A stretch of 39,948 bases of DNA from an uncultured Verrucomicrobiota bacterium (GTDB lineage Bacteria > Verrucomicrobiota > Verrucomicrobiia > Limisphaerales > UBA9464), in contig CAIMMI010000218.1 in assembly GCA_903842505.1 (NCBI GenBank), forward strand, positions 1-39,948, in the 5' to 3' direction. The position numbers were made by a program, and so were the translations under genes. The notes beneath the pieces are model-generated. The model ran no database searches. It was not told the DNA's origin and saw only the letters and a list, made by a program, of their open reading frames with translations. Shown here in pieces: positions 1-8,426 of the stretch; positions within the stretch are counted from its first letter, which is position 1; each line of letters begins with the position of its first letter.

Positions 1-151
1 CTCCGGTTGCCACACGCGCCGCCTCCAGAGTCACCGGGTTGGCATCACAGAGCGCGTGCACGCGGACGTCGCGGCAGAGGGCGAGGCCCGGAAGATGATT
101 CTGCAGACTGATGCCACCAGTACCGATGATGGCGATGTTCAAGGTGCTCAT
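1..151 (-). CDS. Gfo/Idh/MocA-family oxidoreductase, N-terminal part
   Basis: Only the first 50 codons lie in the window; the gene runs off the left edge. The protein begins MSTLNIAIIGTGGIS, a beta-strand followed by the GxGGIx dinucleotide-binding turn. It continues with a second strand (residues about 28-37, VRVHALCDANP) whose acidic end would bind the ribose of NAD(P). This spacing is typical of Gfo/Idh/MocA dehydrogenases, which oxidise or reduce sugars and cyclitols in the cytoplasm. The substrate cannot be read from this fragment. The ATG at 151 is the only sensible start; no clear Shine-Dalgarno sequence precedes it. It is divergent from the stub at 203, with about 50 bases between. 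Confidence 0.8.
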   Translation of the reverse strand, partial: MSTLNIAIIGTGGISLQNHLPGLALCRDVRVHALCDANPVTLEAARVATG

Positions 152-202
152 GTGAATGTCGACGAACCTTCCCGGCCGGAACCCAAAGATGGAAGTTGAA
201 AG

Positions 203-427
203 ATGAACCGCAACCTCACCCTCTACCGCGCCGCCGTCACCCGCCAGCAGGCCCAACTCGGCGAACTCCGCTACGCCCTCAAGCACGCCTTCGACGGCGC
301 CCTCAAGCCCATGGTCGAAACCCTCCTCGCCTCCGAAAAGCTCTCCTCCGCCGACCTCGACGAACTCCAATCCCTCATCGACGCCCGACGCAAGGACTCC
401 GCGCGCCCGCCGAAGTCCAAGCGCTGA
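203..427 (+). pseudogene. BlaI/MecI-like repressor, C-terminal stub
   Basis: A 74-residue reading frame. Residues about 9-64 match the C-terminal dimerisation half of BlaI/MecI/CopY repressors: a Tyr-Arg start, then a helix, then FDGALKPMVETLLASEKLSS, then a final helix of the DLDELQSLIDARRKD type. The winged-helix DNA-binding half (normally about 70 residues before this) is absent. There is no room for it: an in-frame stop sits at 197-199 and a divergent gene starts at 151. A purine run GGAAG lies 7 bases before the ATG, so it could still be translated. It is either a decayed repressor or a small protein that dimerises with intact BlaI paralogues. No BlaR1-like M56 peptidase is adjacent. Confidence 0.5.
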
Positions 428-454
428 GTCCAAACGCAGAAACCCACCCATGCC

Positions 455-586
455 ATGCTCCAACTCCTCCCGGACGCCGGCCAGGGCACCCCTCTCCCCG
501 ACGGCACGCGTCGCAGGCGCATCCTCCTGATCACCCCGACCCTGATCGATCCAGCCGGACAACCCGTGAACCCGGAGCCCAGGTAG
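455..586 (+). pseudogene. secretin-like C-terminal remnant
   Basis: A 43-residue frame, in the same phase as the BlaI-like stub and separated from it by that stub's stop codon. Its core, RRRRILLITPTLIDPAGQPVN, resembles the last beta-strand and tail of type II/III secretion secretins as found in Verrucomicrobia (pattern: hydrophobic strand, T-x-T-L-I-D-P-A-G-x-x-V). Everything upstream of that tail is missing. I infer a gene remnant rather than a working gene. The rest of 587-640 shows no gene. The match is short and made from memory of the family. Confidence 0.4.
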
Positions 587-640
587 GCAGCGTCAACTGG
601 GGTCTGGCCACCCGTCCTTCCAGCCCTATGTTCTGGCCCA

Positions 641-1141
641 ATGACGGCTCTCGATGTCGCGGCCCTGGGCGTGGCCCTGGTGATCATGATGGTCGGATTC
701 CTCGGGTCGGTCCTTCCCGGGATCCCGGGTCCGCCCCTGATCCTGGCGGCGGCGGTAGTCCACAAGCTGGTGCGCGGCGATGCCGGGGCGAGTGGGTGGG
801 TGATCGCCGTGCTCACGCTGATGACGGGGCTCTCGTTGGCCCTCGACTTCATCGCGACCTCGATCGGGGCGAAGAAGATGGGAGCAACATGGAGAGGCGC
901 AGTCGGGGCCGCGCTCGGGGCACTTTTCGGTCTGCTTTGGATGCCTTTTGGCTTGGTGCTCGGACCGCTCCTCGGGGCCATGGCCCTCGAGGTGCTGGGC
1001 GGCCGGGAATGGCGTGAAGCCGGGAAGGCTGGCATCGGGGCAGTCCTCGGGTTGGTGGCCGGGGCCATCGGCAAGCTGGGGTGTTCGGCCGCGATGATCG
1101 GGCTTTTCCTCGGAAACCTGCTTGTCCGGTGGGTCCACTGA
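641..1141 (+). CDS. DUF456 family membrane protein
   Basis: 166 residues, almost entirely hydrophobic. Residues 7-40 carry the hallmark of DUF456: a first membrane helix running into GFLGSVLPGIPGPPLILAA, a re-entrant-looking Gly/Pro loop. Further helices lie at about 52-72, 85-113 (glycine-rich, GAAxGALFGL) and 126-163. The family is widespread, about 160 residues long and of unknown function; this copy is full length. The start at 641 puts the first helix right at the N-terminus. No Shine-Dalgarno sequence is visible. The next gene starts 43 bases after its stop in the same direction, so they may be co-transcribed. Confidence 0.85.
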   Translation: MTALDVAALGVALVIMMVGFLGSVLPGIPGPPLILAAAVVHKLVRGDAGASGWVIAVLTLMTGLSLALDFIATSIGAKKMGATWRGAVGAALGALFGLLWMPFGLVLGPLLGAMALEVLGGREWREAGKAGIGAVLGLVAGAIGKLGCSAAMIGLFLGNLLVRWVH

Positions 1142-1184
1142 TTCTTCGCTTCCACCCGGCGCCAACCCGGGCCAGCCTGATCGC

Positions 1185-2087
1185 ATGATGCGTCGTCACC
1201 CGATCGCCGGCGTCCTGACCCGGCTTCTCCTGCTCTCCCTGCTGCTCGTCCGCGCCTTTGGCCAGAAGGCCGACGCCGATGGCGGACGCCCCAGCGAGGC
1301 CGAATTGAAGGCGAAGTATGAGGCCGCCGTGAACAAGCTTCCTTGGTCCCAGGGACCGGGCGAAGCCAAGCTGTCGGATCGGGCGACGATCCCTTACGGC
1401 TCCGATTTCCGGTTCCTCGCCAGCAAGGACGCCGTCCGCCGCCTCAAGATGTCGGGCAACCGGGTCAATGAAGACGAGATCCTGGGACTCCTCGAGAGCA
1501 AGGTCGACAAGTGGTGGGTGGTGTTCCAGTTCGAAGAGGTCGGCTACATCAAGGACGACGAGAAGAACGACCTGAATGCCGACAAGCTCCTGGACTCCTA
1601 CAAACAGGGAGTGGAGCAGGACAATGCCGAGCGCGATGAGAGTCCCACAAAGGTCATCGGATGGCACACGCCGCCGAAGTATGATGAGACGACCCACAAT
1701 CTGGAGTGGGCCATCACCTTCGAGACCGCCGGGGAACAATACGTGAACCACAATGTCCGGGTGCTCGGACGCAAGGGGGTCATGAAGGTCGTCCTCGTCG
1801 AGGACATGGCCAATCTGGACAAGACCCTCCCGAAGTTCCGCGCCGCGTTGGGGACGTTCAAGTTTCAGACCGGCGAGTCTTATGGCGAGTACAAGCCGGG
1901 CGACAAGGTGGCCAAATACGGCCTCACGGCGCTCGTTGCCGGTGGCGCGGCCCTGGGCGCGGCGAAGCTCGGCCTGTTCGCCAAGTTCGGGCTGATCTTC
2001 AAGAAGTTCTTCAAGTTCATCATCATGGGCGTCGTGGCCATCGGCGCTGCCATCAAGAAGCTCTTCAGCCGCGGCGACCGGAACTGA
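1185..2087 (+). CDS. DUF2167 family exported membrane-anchored protein
   Basis: 300 residues. The start at 1185 (MMRRHPIAGVLTR) gives a clear signal peptide at about 1-28; an upstream in-frame start would bury it. The body follows the DUF2167 pattern closely: W-x-QGPGEAKL, an A-T-I-P-Y-G strand, a GNRVNEDE loop, WWVVFQFEEVGYIKDDEK, a GW..PPKYDETTHNLEWA block and a VNHNVRVLGRKGVM block. A C-terminal hydrophobic stretch (about 245-290) ends in a basic tail, so the domain is probably held outside the inner membrane. The function of the family is not known. The next gene starts 6 bases after its stop. Confidence 0.85.
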   Translation: MMRRHPIAGVLTRLLLLSLLLVRAFGQKADADGGRPSEAELKAKYEAAVNKLPWSQGPGEAKLSDRATIPYGSDFRFLASKDAVRRLKMSGNRVNEDEILGLLESKVDKWWVVFQFEEVGYIKDDEKNDLNADKLLDSYKQGVEQDNAERDESPTKVIGWHTPPKYDETTHNLEWAITFETAGEQYVNHNVRVLGRKGVMKVVLVEDMANLDKTLPKFRAALGTFKFQTGESYGEYKPGDKVAKYGLTALVAGGAALGAAKLGLFAKFGLIFKKFFKFIIMGVVAIGAAIKKLFSRGDRN

Positions 2088-2093
2088 CGCTCC

Positions 2094-3239
2094 GTGACCG
2101 AACGTCAGCAACTCCTCGGCATCCTCGGGCTGATCTATCTGACCGAGTGCATCCGCTGGGTGCGGCGGGGCGGGGTCGTGTTCAACTCCGCCCCGGAAGC
2201 CCGGATCTGGCGCAAGTCACCGCTGCTGAACAACAGTCAGGGCGACGCGTACATCGGGTGGGCCTTGCCAACCTTCGGCGAATTCCACGTTGCCCGAGGC
2301 TTCCCCTTCTCCCCGCATACCGATGGATTGCTGACCTTCACCGCGGCCAGCTTCCATCAGGACGGACGCCCGTCCCAACCCGCGTTCCTCAAGCCGTGGA
2401 ACGACCTCTCCCAGGTCACGGCGCAGGGCGAAAAGCTCGTCGTCTCCGGACAGGCCGTGTGGGTCTGTGACACCCCAAACGAGGCTGGCCGGCTGGCCGC
2501 GGAAATCCGCGCCGGGGCCGCGTTGGAACCGAACCGGCGCACGGAGTGGTCCCATCGCCTGCTGGAAGCCCAGTTCGATGTCCCCGCGATCCGCGAACGG
2601 CTCGCCGATTCGCGTCGACGTCTGCGCCGCTTGCGGCAAGTCGGTGCCGCCGCATGGAGCCTGATGTTCCTGGCGATGCCCGTCGCCGTCTGGCGTTGGG
2701 GTTGGACACCTCCCCTCTGGATCGGCATCCCGCTCCTGTTCGCCTGCTCCCTCTGGATTTCACGCGAGGTCCTGCGTCTCCATCGCGAATGGTTTCCGCA
2801 GGCAGGCGACGACCGGTTCCGGCTCGTCCTGTTGACCGCCCTCTCGCCGGTCACCGCCGTGCGGGCCGCCGAACTCCTCGACCGCCCCCGGTTCGAGGAA
2901 TTCCACCCGGCCGCCCTGGCCCTGGCCTCGCTTCCCAGGGAAGCTGCCGAACCGCTTTGCGCCGCGCTCTGGCGCGACTTGAAGCACCCACGTCTTCCGC
3001 TCCCTGCCCTGCCCGCAGACCAACTGTTGATCGAATCCAAGTGGCGCGACCAGGTGCTCAAAACGTTCGGACACGCGGCCTCGAAGGAAGGCTTCGATAC
3101 GGTCCGTTGGGACGCACCTCCAGCGAGGACCGAGTCCAATCACGGCCGCTACTGCCCACGCTGCCACGCGCAGTCCACGTCGCAGGGCACCGTTTGCCAG
3201 GACTGCGGCGGAATCGCACTCCTCGACATCCCTGCGTGA
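2094..3239 (+). CDS. membrane protein with C-terminal zinc ribbon
   Basis: 381 residues from a GTG start 6 bases after the DUF2167 stop, so very likely co-transcribed with it. I do not recognise the family. The N-terminal 170 residues contain a short hydrophobic segment at about 7-16, then a soluble region. An Arg-rich stretch (residues about 165-187) precedes two membrane helices at about 189-204 and 209-225. The rest is soluble and Leu/Ala rich. The C-terminus holds two CxxC knuckles, CPRCH and CQDCG, spaced 14 residues apart, which is a zinc-ribbon arrangement. The order helix pair then zinc ribbon suggests a cytoplasmic metal-binding tail, but no activity can be assigned. Confidence 0.7.
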   Translation: MTERQQLLGILGLIYLTECIRWVRRGGVVFNSAPEARIWRKSPLLNNSQGDAYIGWALPTFGEFHVARGFPFSPHTDGLLTFTAASFHQDGRPSQPAFLKPWNDLSQVTAQGEKLVVSGQAVWVCDTPNEAGRLAAEIRAGAALEPNRRTEWSHRLLEAQFDVPAIRERLADSRRRLRRLRQVGAAAWSLMFLAMPVAVWRWGWTPPLWIGIPLLFACSLWISREVLRLHREWFPQAGDDRFRLVLLTALSPVTAVRAAELLDRPRFEEFHPAALALASLPREAAEPLCAALWRDLKHPRLPLPALPADQLLIESKWRDQVLKTFGHAASKEGFDTVRWDAPPARTESNHGRYCPRCHAQSTSQGTVCQDCGGIALLDIPA

Positions 3240-3275
3240 ACCGCACAGACCAGCCGGAGGCTGACCACGGGCGCG

Positions 3276-4454
3276 TTACCAACCACCCGGCGGCTTGACC
3301 GTTCGGACCGGCCGATTCGTCCCGGACCCAGCCGGTTCCTGCTTCGCCTTCTTCTCCTTGAAGGCCGAACGAAGCAACCAATGCCGGGTGATGACCTGGT
3401 TCACGTTGGACACCAGCGTGCTGACATTGCCCGTGACGTTGGTGTCCCGCATGAGCAGGACGTTCACGTTGGTCAGGGTCAGGTTGACGTTCGAGGACAA
3501 CGTCGGAATGACGACATTGATGTTCGAAGCCAACTGGCGCGTGGTCAGGAGCGTCTGGTCGAGATTGTTGGTCAGCATCGGCCACGCGTCCCGGAGTTGC
3601 GCCGTCAACTCACGCGTGTTGACCAACACCGCGTCGAGGTTGTTCGTCAACCCGGGCAAGGTCTGTCGCGCCGTGTCGAGCACCTGGCCAACCTGGTTCG
3701 TGATGCCGGGCAGCGCCCCCTTCACGATCTCCAACGACCCCTGCAATTCCCCCAGCATCGCCGGCAACGTGCTGTCCACCGTCTCCGCGATGTGGTCCAA
3801 CCGGGACATGACCCGCTGGGCCTGCGCGACCAGCGTTTCACTCTGGTCGAGTCTCAGATAGTAGCCGCCGGATGTCTGGGCGGGCTCATATTTCAGGTAC
3901 TTGTTCGTCCGTTCCGCCCCCGGTTCGAAGATCGCAAACTTGCTCATCAGCACCCCCGGCTGCCCATTCGGCGCCTTTCCAAAGGTTGGAATCCCCTGGG
4001 TGGAACCCTGCGTGACTTCCAGAAACGAACCACCCAGCAGTTCAATGGGCAGTCCACTCAGCTTCACCCGCGCATCACTGTTCACGTACCCAGGAAACTG
4101 CGCCTTCCCCTCTGCCCGGATGCTGAACCGCACGAACACATTGAAATGGTTGGTGACATGATGATCCCAGGCGAGGCGCTCGCTCAACTCGATGGCCGTC
4201 ACCTCGGTCACTTGCCCGACCTTGAATCCCATCAGGTTCACCGGCGAACCCGGCTTCAATCCCGAGGCGTCCTGCAGATAGGTGAAGTACGGAACCTCCA
4301 CCACGAACCACCCGCGAGCCTCCGCCGTCCGTCTCAGGAACAAGGCAAAGCCAACGACCATCAGCAGGCCCGTCACGCACAGGAACAGCCCGACATACCA
4401 CTCCACCTTGCTCAGGCGGGTCCTCAACTGCGGGGTCAAATCCTGTAATCCCAT
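3276..4454 (-). CDS. mlaD: MlaD-like MCE-domain lipid transport protein
   Basis: 392 residues. One membrane helix (about 19-40) anchors the protein in the inner membrane. The MCE domain follows at about 48-150, with the diagnostic block SGLKPGSPVNLMGFKVGQV and later ARVKLSGLPIELLGGSFLEV. The C-terminal 180 residues are a long helical region built from repeated Asn-rich segments (TLPGLTNNLDAVLVNT, WPMLTNNLDQTLLTT, TLSSNVNLTLTNV). This fits the extended helical needle of longer MCE proteins, which carries phospholipid across the periplasm. AGAGG lies 8 bases before the ATG. It is the last gene of the mlaE-mlaF-mlaD run; no mlaA, mlaB or mlaC is in the window. Confidence 0.88.
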   Translation of the reverse strand: MGLQDLTPQLRTRLSKVEWYVGLFLCVTGLLMVVGFALFLRRTAEARGWFVVEVPYFTYLQDASGLKPGSPVNLMGFKVGQVTEVTAIELSERLAWDHHVTNHFNVFVRFSIRAEGKAQFPGYVNSDARVKLSGLPIELLGGSFLEVTQGSTQGIPTFGKAPNGQPGVLMSKFAIFEPGAERTNKYLKYEPAQTSGGYYLRLDQSETLVAQAQRVMSRLDHIAETVDSTLPAMLGELQGSLEIVKGALPGITNQVGQVLDTARQTLPGLTNNLDAVLVNTRELTAQLRDAWPMLTNNLDQTLLTTRQLASNINVVIPTLSSNVNLTLTNVNVLLMRDTNVTGNVSTLVSNVNQVITRHWLLRSAFKEKKAKQEPAGSGTNRPVRTVKPPGGW

Positions 4455-4466
4455 GAACGTATCCTC

Positions 4467-5234
4467 TCAGTCTGAATCGTGCAGCAGGTCCCGGAGGTCT
4501 GGATCCTCACACCCTTCGAACTCGGATCGCCCGCCCACGCAACGCCATCTGCCGCCGTGCGTCACGGCAAATCTCCCGCCAACGCCCAGCAGCGCCTTGG
4601 GATCATCCGTGGCCAGGATGAGGGTCATGGGCTTTCCCCCGAACTTCGGGTGACCCGCCAGCAACTCCAACAGGAACGACCGCCACCATCGGGAATGCGA
4701 TGCATCCAACCCGGTCAACGGATTGTCCACCAGCAGCAAACCCGGCCTCAGGATCAAGGCTCGAGCCAAGGCCGCCCGATGCGCCCACGCGCGACCCAAC
4801 CGGCCAGCGGGTTGATCAGCCATTGCCGCCAACCCGAACCGGGCAAGGAATTCCATGACCTCATCCGCCACCTCATCCAACCCATGGTTGCCATGATAGC
4901 AGAGCGGCAACGCCACGTTCTCGAACACCGTCCGGGATGAAAACAATCGCCCGGCCCCATCGAAGACCATCCCGATCCGCCGCCGGATCTTCTCCAACTC
5001 CCCGCCTTCATTCCCGGGCACTACCACCCCAAAGACACGCACTTCCCCGCCAAGGTACGGATGCAACCCGGCTGCCGTCTCCAGAAGCGCCGTCTTGCCG
5101 GATCCCTGCAACCCCGTCACCACCCAGCACTCTCCCTCGGCAACCTTCCAGTTGACCCCCGTGATCAAGGGCAGTCGCGGGGATCGCGGGTGCACCACGG
5201 TCACATCCAGCATCTCGATGACGGGGGGCTCCAT
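4467..5234 (-). CDS. mlaF: MlaF-like ABC ATPase with degenerate catalytic motifs
   Basis: 255 residues, between mlaE and mlaD, so its role as the nucleotide-binding subunit of an MCE lipid transporter is well supported. Walker A is intact (GLQGSGKT, residues 41-48). The other catalytic motifs are not: the Q-loop reads VFDGAG (Asp92 in place of Gln), the signature reads RLGRAW (145-150) instead of LSGGQ/M, Walker B ends LLLVDNP with Asn171 in place of the catalytic Glu, and the H-loop position reads LATDDP with no His. The D-loop GLDASH is kept. The sequence is otherwise full length and in frame, so this is not simple decay. I infer slow or absent hydrolysis, or a subfamily with altered chemistry. 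Separated from mlaE by 3 bases. Confidence 0.85.
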   Translation of the reverse strand: MEPPVIEMLDVTVVHPRSPRLPLITGVNWKVAEGECWVVTGLQGSGKTALLETAAGLHPYLGGEVRVFGVVVPGNEGGELEKIRRRIGMVFDGAGRLFSSRTVFENVALPLCYHGNHGLDEVADEVMEFLARFGLAAMADQPAGRLGRAWAHRAALARALILRPGLLLVDNPLTGLDASHSRWWRSFLLELLAGHPKFGGKPMTLILATDDPKALLGVGGRFAVTHGGRWRCVGGRSEFEGCEDPDLRDLLHDSD

Positions 5235-5237
5235 GGC

Positions 5238-6098
5238 TCAGATGAGGAAGTAAACCGGAAGGAAGAGGGCATCCACGAACAGGCACGCCACCATCGTATG
5301 GGCCATGGTCTTCGTCGTCGCATGGCCCACGTCTTCCAGGCGCATGGCCTCGGCCAACCCGTGGTAGCAGATGATCAAGGAGGTCAGCATCCCGAAGGCC
5401 AGTGTCTTCAGGGCCAGGAGGGGAAAGTCCACCCAACTGACGGCATCCGCGATCACCCGGAAGTACTCGCCCAGCCCCATCGGGAACCCCCGCAGGAATG
5501 CCACCAGATAGCCCGCCAGCAATGCCGTCATCACCATGTAGACCGTCAGGCTCACGATCGAGACCGTGAAACCAATCAACCGCGGCACCACCAGATAGTG
5601 GATCGGGTCGATTCCCATGGCCTCCAACGCCTCCACCTCACCCACGGCCCGCGCCGTTCCCAACTCCGTCACCGCAGCGGTCCCTACCCGCGCCAAAACC
5701 ACCATCGCCACCGTCAGCGGCCCCAACTCCCGGACGACCACGGTCACCAGCAATGGGCCCATCAACTGGGTCTGCCCGACTTGCACCAACAGCAGCACCG
5801 TCTGGCCCACAATCACCAGGCCCAGCGCCATTCCCAGAAAACAGACGATCGGCAGGACCTTGACCCCGGACCGAAGAATTTCCTGCTGCACCAGGGGACG
5901 GATCACACGCGACGACGTCCCAAACTTCGTAGCCAAGGTTCCCAGCGTGATCAGCGTAAAGGCCCCGATGCGCCGACTCGTCTCGACCCCACCCAGGATC
6001 CGGTGACCGAGTCCCCCAAAGCCGCGCACGCCCCTCCTCACCGCCGAGAACAGCAGGCCTTCCCGAGGCTGGAGAGTGGCTTTGACTTGCGGATCCAC
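5238..6098 (-). CDS. mlaE: MlaE-like ABC transporter permease
   Basis: 286 residues from a GTG start. The MlaE/PF02405 pattern is clear: an amphipathic N-terminal region, a first membrane helix at about 82-105 (VLPIVCFLGMALGLVIVGQT), then the family block RELGPLTVAMVVLARVGTAAVTELGTARAVGEVEALEAMGIDP-type sequence at about 124-165, and three more helices to the C-terminus (FLPVYFLI). It forms the inner-membrane channel that passes phospholipid between the bilayer and MlaD. It is the first gene of the mla run. priA lies 54 bases upstream on the same strand, so the transporter may be transcribed from the priA promoter. Confidence 0.92.
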   Translation of the reverse strand: MDPQVKATLQPREGLLFSAVRRGVRGFGGLGHRILGGVETSRRIGAFTLITLGTLATKFGTSSRVIRPLVQQEILRSGVKVLPIVCFLGMALGLVIVGQTVLLLVQVGQTQLMGPLLVTVVVRELGPLTVAMVVLARVGTAAVTELGTARAVGEVEALEAMGIDPIHYLVVPRLIGFTVSIVSLTVYMVMTALLAGYLVAFLRGFPMGLGEYFRVIADAVSWVDFPLLALKTLAFGMLTSLIICYHGLAEAMRLEDVGHATTKTMAHTMVACLFVDALFLPVYFLI

Positions 6099-6152
6099 GA
6101 CGCCACCACCCTAGGCCTGCCCGCCCGCGCTTCCCAGTTTCAAGTTGGCTGG

Positions 6153-8408
6153 CTAGACGAGATTCACCGGATCCACGTCGATCACCAGATGCACGTCATC
6201 CGGCAACGAGGTCGATGCCTCCAGTCGCGCCAGGACACCGCTCATCCGCAACATCGCCCGGCACCGGATCATGATCTGGTATCGGTACAGGCTTTCGGCC
6301 TTCACCAAGGGCGCCGGTGCCGGTCCCGCAATCACGAGTCCCGGCCACCCGCCCACCGCCACATCCAACTCTTTCCGGAGATGTTCGGCGGACATCCGCA
6401 CCTTGTCCTCGTTCCTGCCCTTGAGCGTGAGCAACGCGATCCGCGCAAACGGCGGATACTTCAGTTGTTCACGGAATTCGACTTCGGCCTCATAGAAACC
6501 CAGATAGTCGTGCCGCCGGGCAAATTGGATCGCCGGATGAAACGGCGTGAAGCTCTGCACGAAGACCTCCCCCTCCACGTCCCCGCGTCCAGCCCGACCG
6601 CTGACCTGGGTCAGCAACTGAAAGGTCCGTTCGCCCGCCCGGAAGTCCGGCACGTGCAGGCTCAGGTCCGCATAGAGCACCCCAACCAACGTCACGTTCG
6701 GAAAATGCAGCCCCTTCGCGATCATCTGCGTCCCCACCAGGATGTCGATCCGCCCGGTCCGGAACTCCGTCAGGATCCGTCGGTAGTCGTCCTTCTTCTG
6801 AAGCGTATCCCGATCCATCCGCGCAATCCTCGCCTTGGGAAACAGGCGAACCAACGTCTCCTCGACCCGCTCCGTTCCCAACCCGGCATACCGGATCGCT
6901 CCGTCTCCACACTCCGGCTTTGGACACCGCACAGGGGCCGCCTCGGAATGCCCGCAGATATGGCACATCAGGAGGTGCTTCGCCCGATGGAAAGTCAGGG
7001 ACACGCTACAGTTCGGGCAACCCGCCACATAGCCACATTTTGGACACTGGAGGGAACTCGAGTAGCCACGCCGGTTGAGGAACAGGATTGTCTGCTCCCC
7101 CTTTTCAATCCGCTGCCGGATCCCTTCCTTCAACGGCTCCGAAAAGACTCCCGGCGTCCCCTTCTCCCCCTTGCGCGACTCCAACCGAAGGTCGACGACC
7201 CGCACCACCGGCAACTTCTGCTCGGTCGCCCGCGAGTGCATCTCCAGGAGCGAGTACTTCCCCTTCCGCGCGTTGTAGTAGCTCTCAACCGACGGCGTTG
7301 CTGATCCCAACAAGACCACCGCCCGTTCCCGGGCCCCGCGCACCACGGCCACATCCCGCGCATGGTACCGGGGCGCCTCCTCCTGCTTGTAGGAATGCTC
7401 GTGCTCCTCGTCGACCACGATCAGCCCCAGCTGGTCCACCGGCGCAAACACCGCCGACCGCGCACCAATCACGATCCTCGCCCGGCCCTGCCGGATCTTG
7501 TGCCACTCGTCGTGCTTCTCACCCGCCGACAGATGGGAATGCAACACCGCCACCATCGTGGCATTGGGCCCCGTGCTGAACCGGGCCTTGAACCGCTCCA
7601 CCGTCTGTGGAGTCAGTGAAATCTCCGGAACCAGCACAATCGCCCCCTGCCCCCTCGCCAACGCGATCCCGATGGCCTGCAGGTAAACTTCCGTCTTCCC
7701 GGAACCCGTTACGCCATGCAGCAGCAACGGAGCTATCGGCGCCAATTCCGTTTTCCCATCGCCAACGATGACCGCCTGTTCCATCGCCAATCGGATCGCG
7801 GTCATGGCCCGCTCCTGCTCGGGATTCAGCTTCATCGCCTCGGTCGGCAGGATCTGCTCTTTGGCATACGGATCCCGCTCGTCCACCCGGGGCGCAATCC
7901 GGACCAATCCCTTGTCCTCCAACCGGCGCACCGTTTCGTCCGTCGTCTCCGCCAACTTCAGCAACTCCTGCAGCGGCAACTCCCGCCATTCCTCAATGAC
8001 ATTCCAGATCTCCTTCTGCCTGCCCGTCAGCTTCGGCATCTCCCCAACCACCGGCAACGCCTGGACATAGAGCCGCTCCCGCCACTTCGCATCCTCCTTC
8101 CGAACCGAGTCCGGGAGCACACTCTTCAAGGCCACCTCAACGGCGCAGCAATAGTACTCCGCCATCCAACGAGCCAGATCGAGCACCCGCGGCGTCAGCA
8201 TCCCACTCACCCCGACGGCACTCGAAATTGCCCGGAGATTCGTGTGCGGCGAACTGTCCACGAGTGCCGTGACCACCCCGATCACCAAGCGTGGACCGAA
8301 GGGAACCTTGACCCGGGTCCCGACCTCGATGCGCTCCTTCAGCTCCGGTGGAATCGAATAGTCGAACTCCTTCCGGACCGCGATCTCCAGGGTCACACGG
8401 GCGATCAT
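6153..8408 (-). CDS. priA: PriA, primosomal replication-restart helicase
   Basis: 751 residues, full length for PriA, which reloads the replicative helicase on stalled forks. The N-terminal 3'-DNA-end binding domain (1-100) contains VKVPFGPR and EVALKSVLPDSVRK. Helicase motif I is GVTGSGKTE (232-240) and motif II is DEEH (333-336), followed by the aromatic loop SYKQEEAPRYHARD. The zinc-binding insert has all eight cysteines (C455, C458, C464, C467, C482, C485, C495, C500). A C-terminal helicase lobe (GTERVEE, DILVGTQMIAKGLHFPNVTLV, QVSGRAGRG) completes it. It lies 18 bases downstream of the haem-protein gene and upstream of the mla genes, all on the minus strand. Confidence 0.97.
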   Translation of the reverse strand: MIARVTLEIAVRKEFDYSIPPELKERIEVGTRVKVPFGPRLVIGVVTALVDSSPHTNLRAISSAVGVSGMLTPRVLDLARWMAEYYCCAVEVALKSVLPDSVRKEDAKWRERLYVQALPVVGEMPKLTGRQKEIWNVIEEWRELPLQELLKLAETTDETVRRLEDKGLVRIAPRVDERDPYAKEQILPTEAMKLNPEQERAMTAIRLAMEQAVIVGDGKTELAPIAPLLLHGVTGSGKTEVYLQAIGIALARGQGAIVLVPEISLTPQTVERFKARFSTGPNATMVAVLHSHLSAGEKHDEWHKIRQGRARIVIGARSAVFAPVDQLGLIVVDEEHEHSYKQEEAPRYHARDVAVVRGARERAVVLLGSATPSVESYYNARKGKYSLLEMHSRATEQKLPVVRVVDLRLESRKGEKGTPGVFSEPLKEGIRQRIEKGEQTILFLNRRGYSSSLQCPKCGYVAGCPNCSVSLTFHRAKHLLMCHICGHSEAAPVRCPKPECGDGAIRYAGLGTERVEETLVRLFPKARIARMDRDTLQKKDDYRRILTEFRTGRIDILVGTQMIAKGLHFPNVTLVGVLYADLSLHVPDFRAGERTFQLLTQVSGRAGRGDVEGEVFVQSFTPFHPAIQFARRHDYLGFYEAEVEFREQLKYPPFARIALLTLKGRNEDKVRMSAEHLRKELDVAVGGWPGLVIAGPAPAPLVKAESLYRYQIMIRCRAMLRMSGVLARLEASTSLPDDVHLVIDVDPVNLV

Positions 8409-8426
8409 CGACGATCCATGGCCGTG

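Noticed and set aside
5061-7304. A 747-codon open frame on the plus strand across mlaF, mlaE and priA
   Set aside because: It is antisense to three well-identified genes, and its translation is rich in Arg, His, Pro and Gln with no domain. High GC content keeps antisense frames open.
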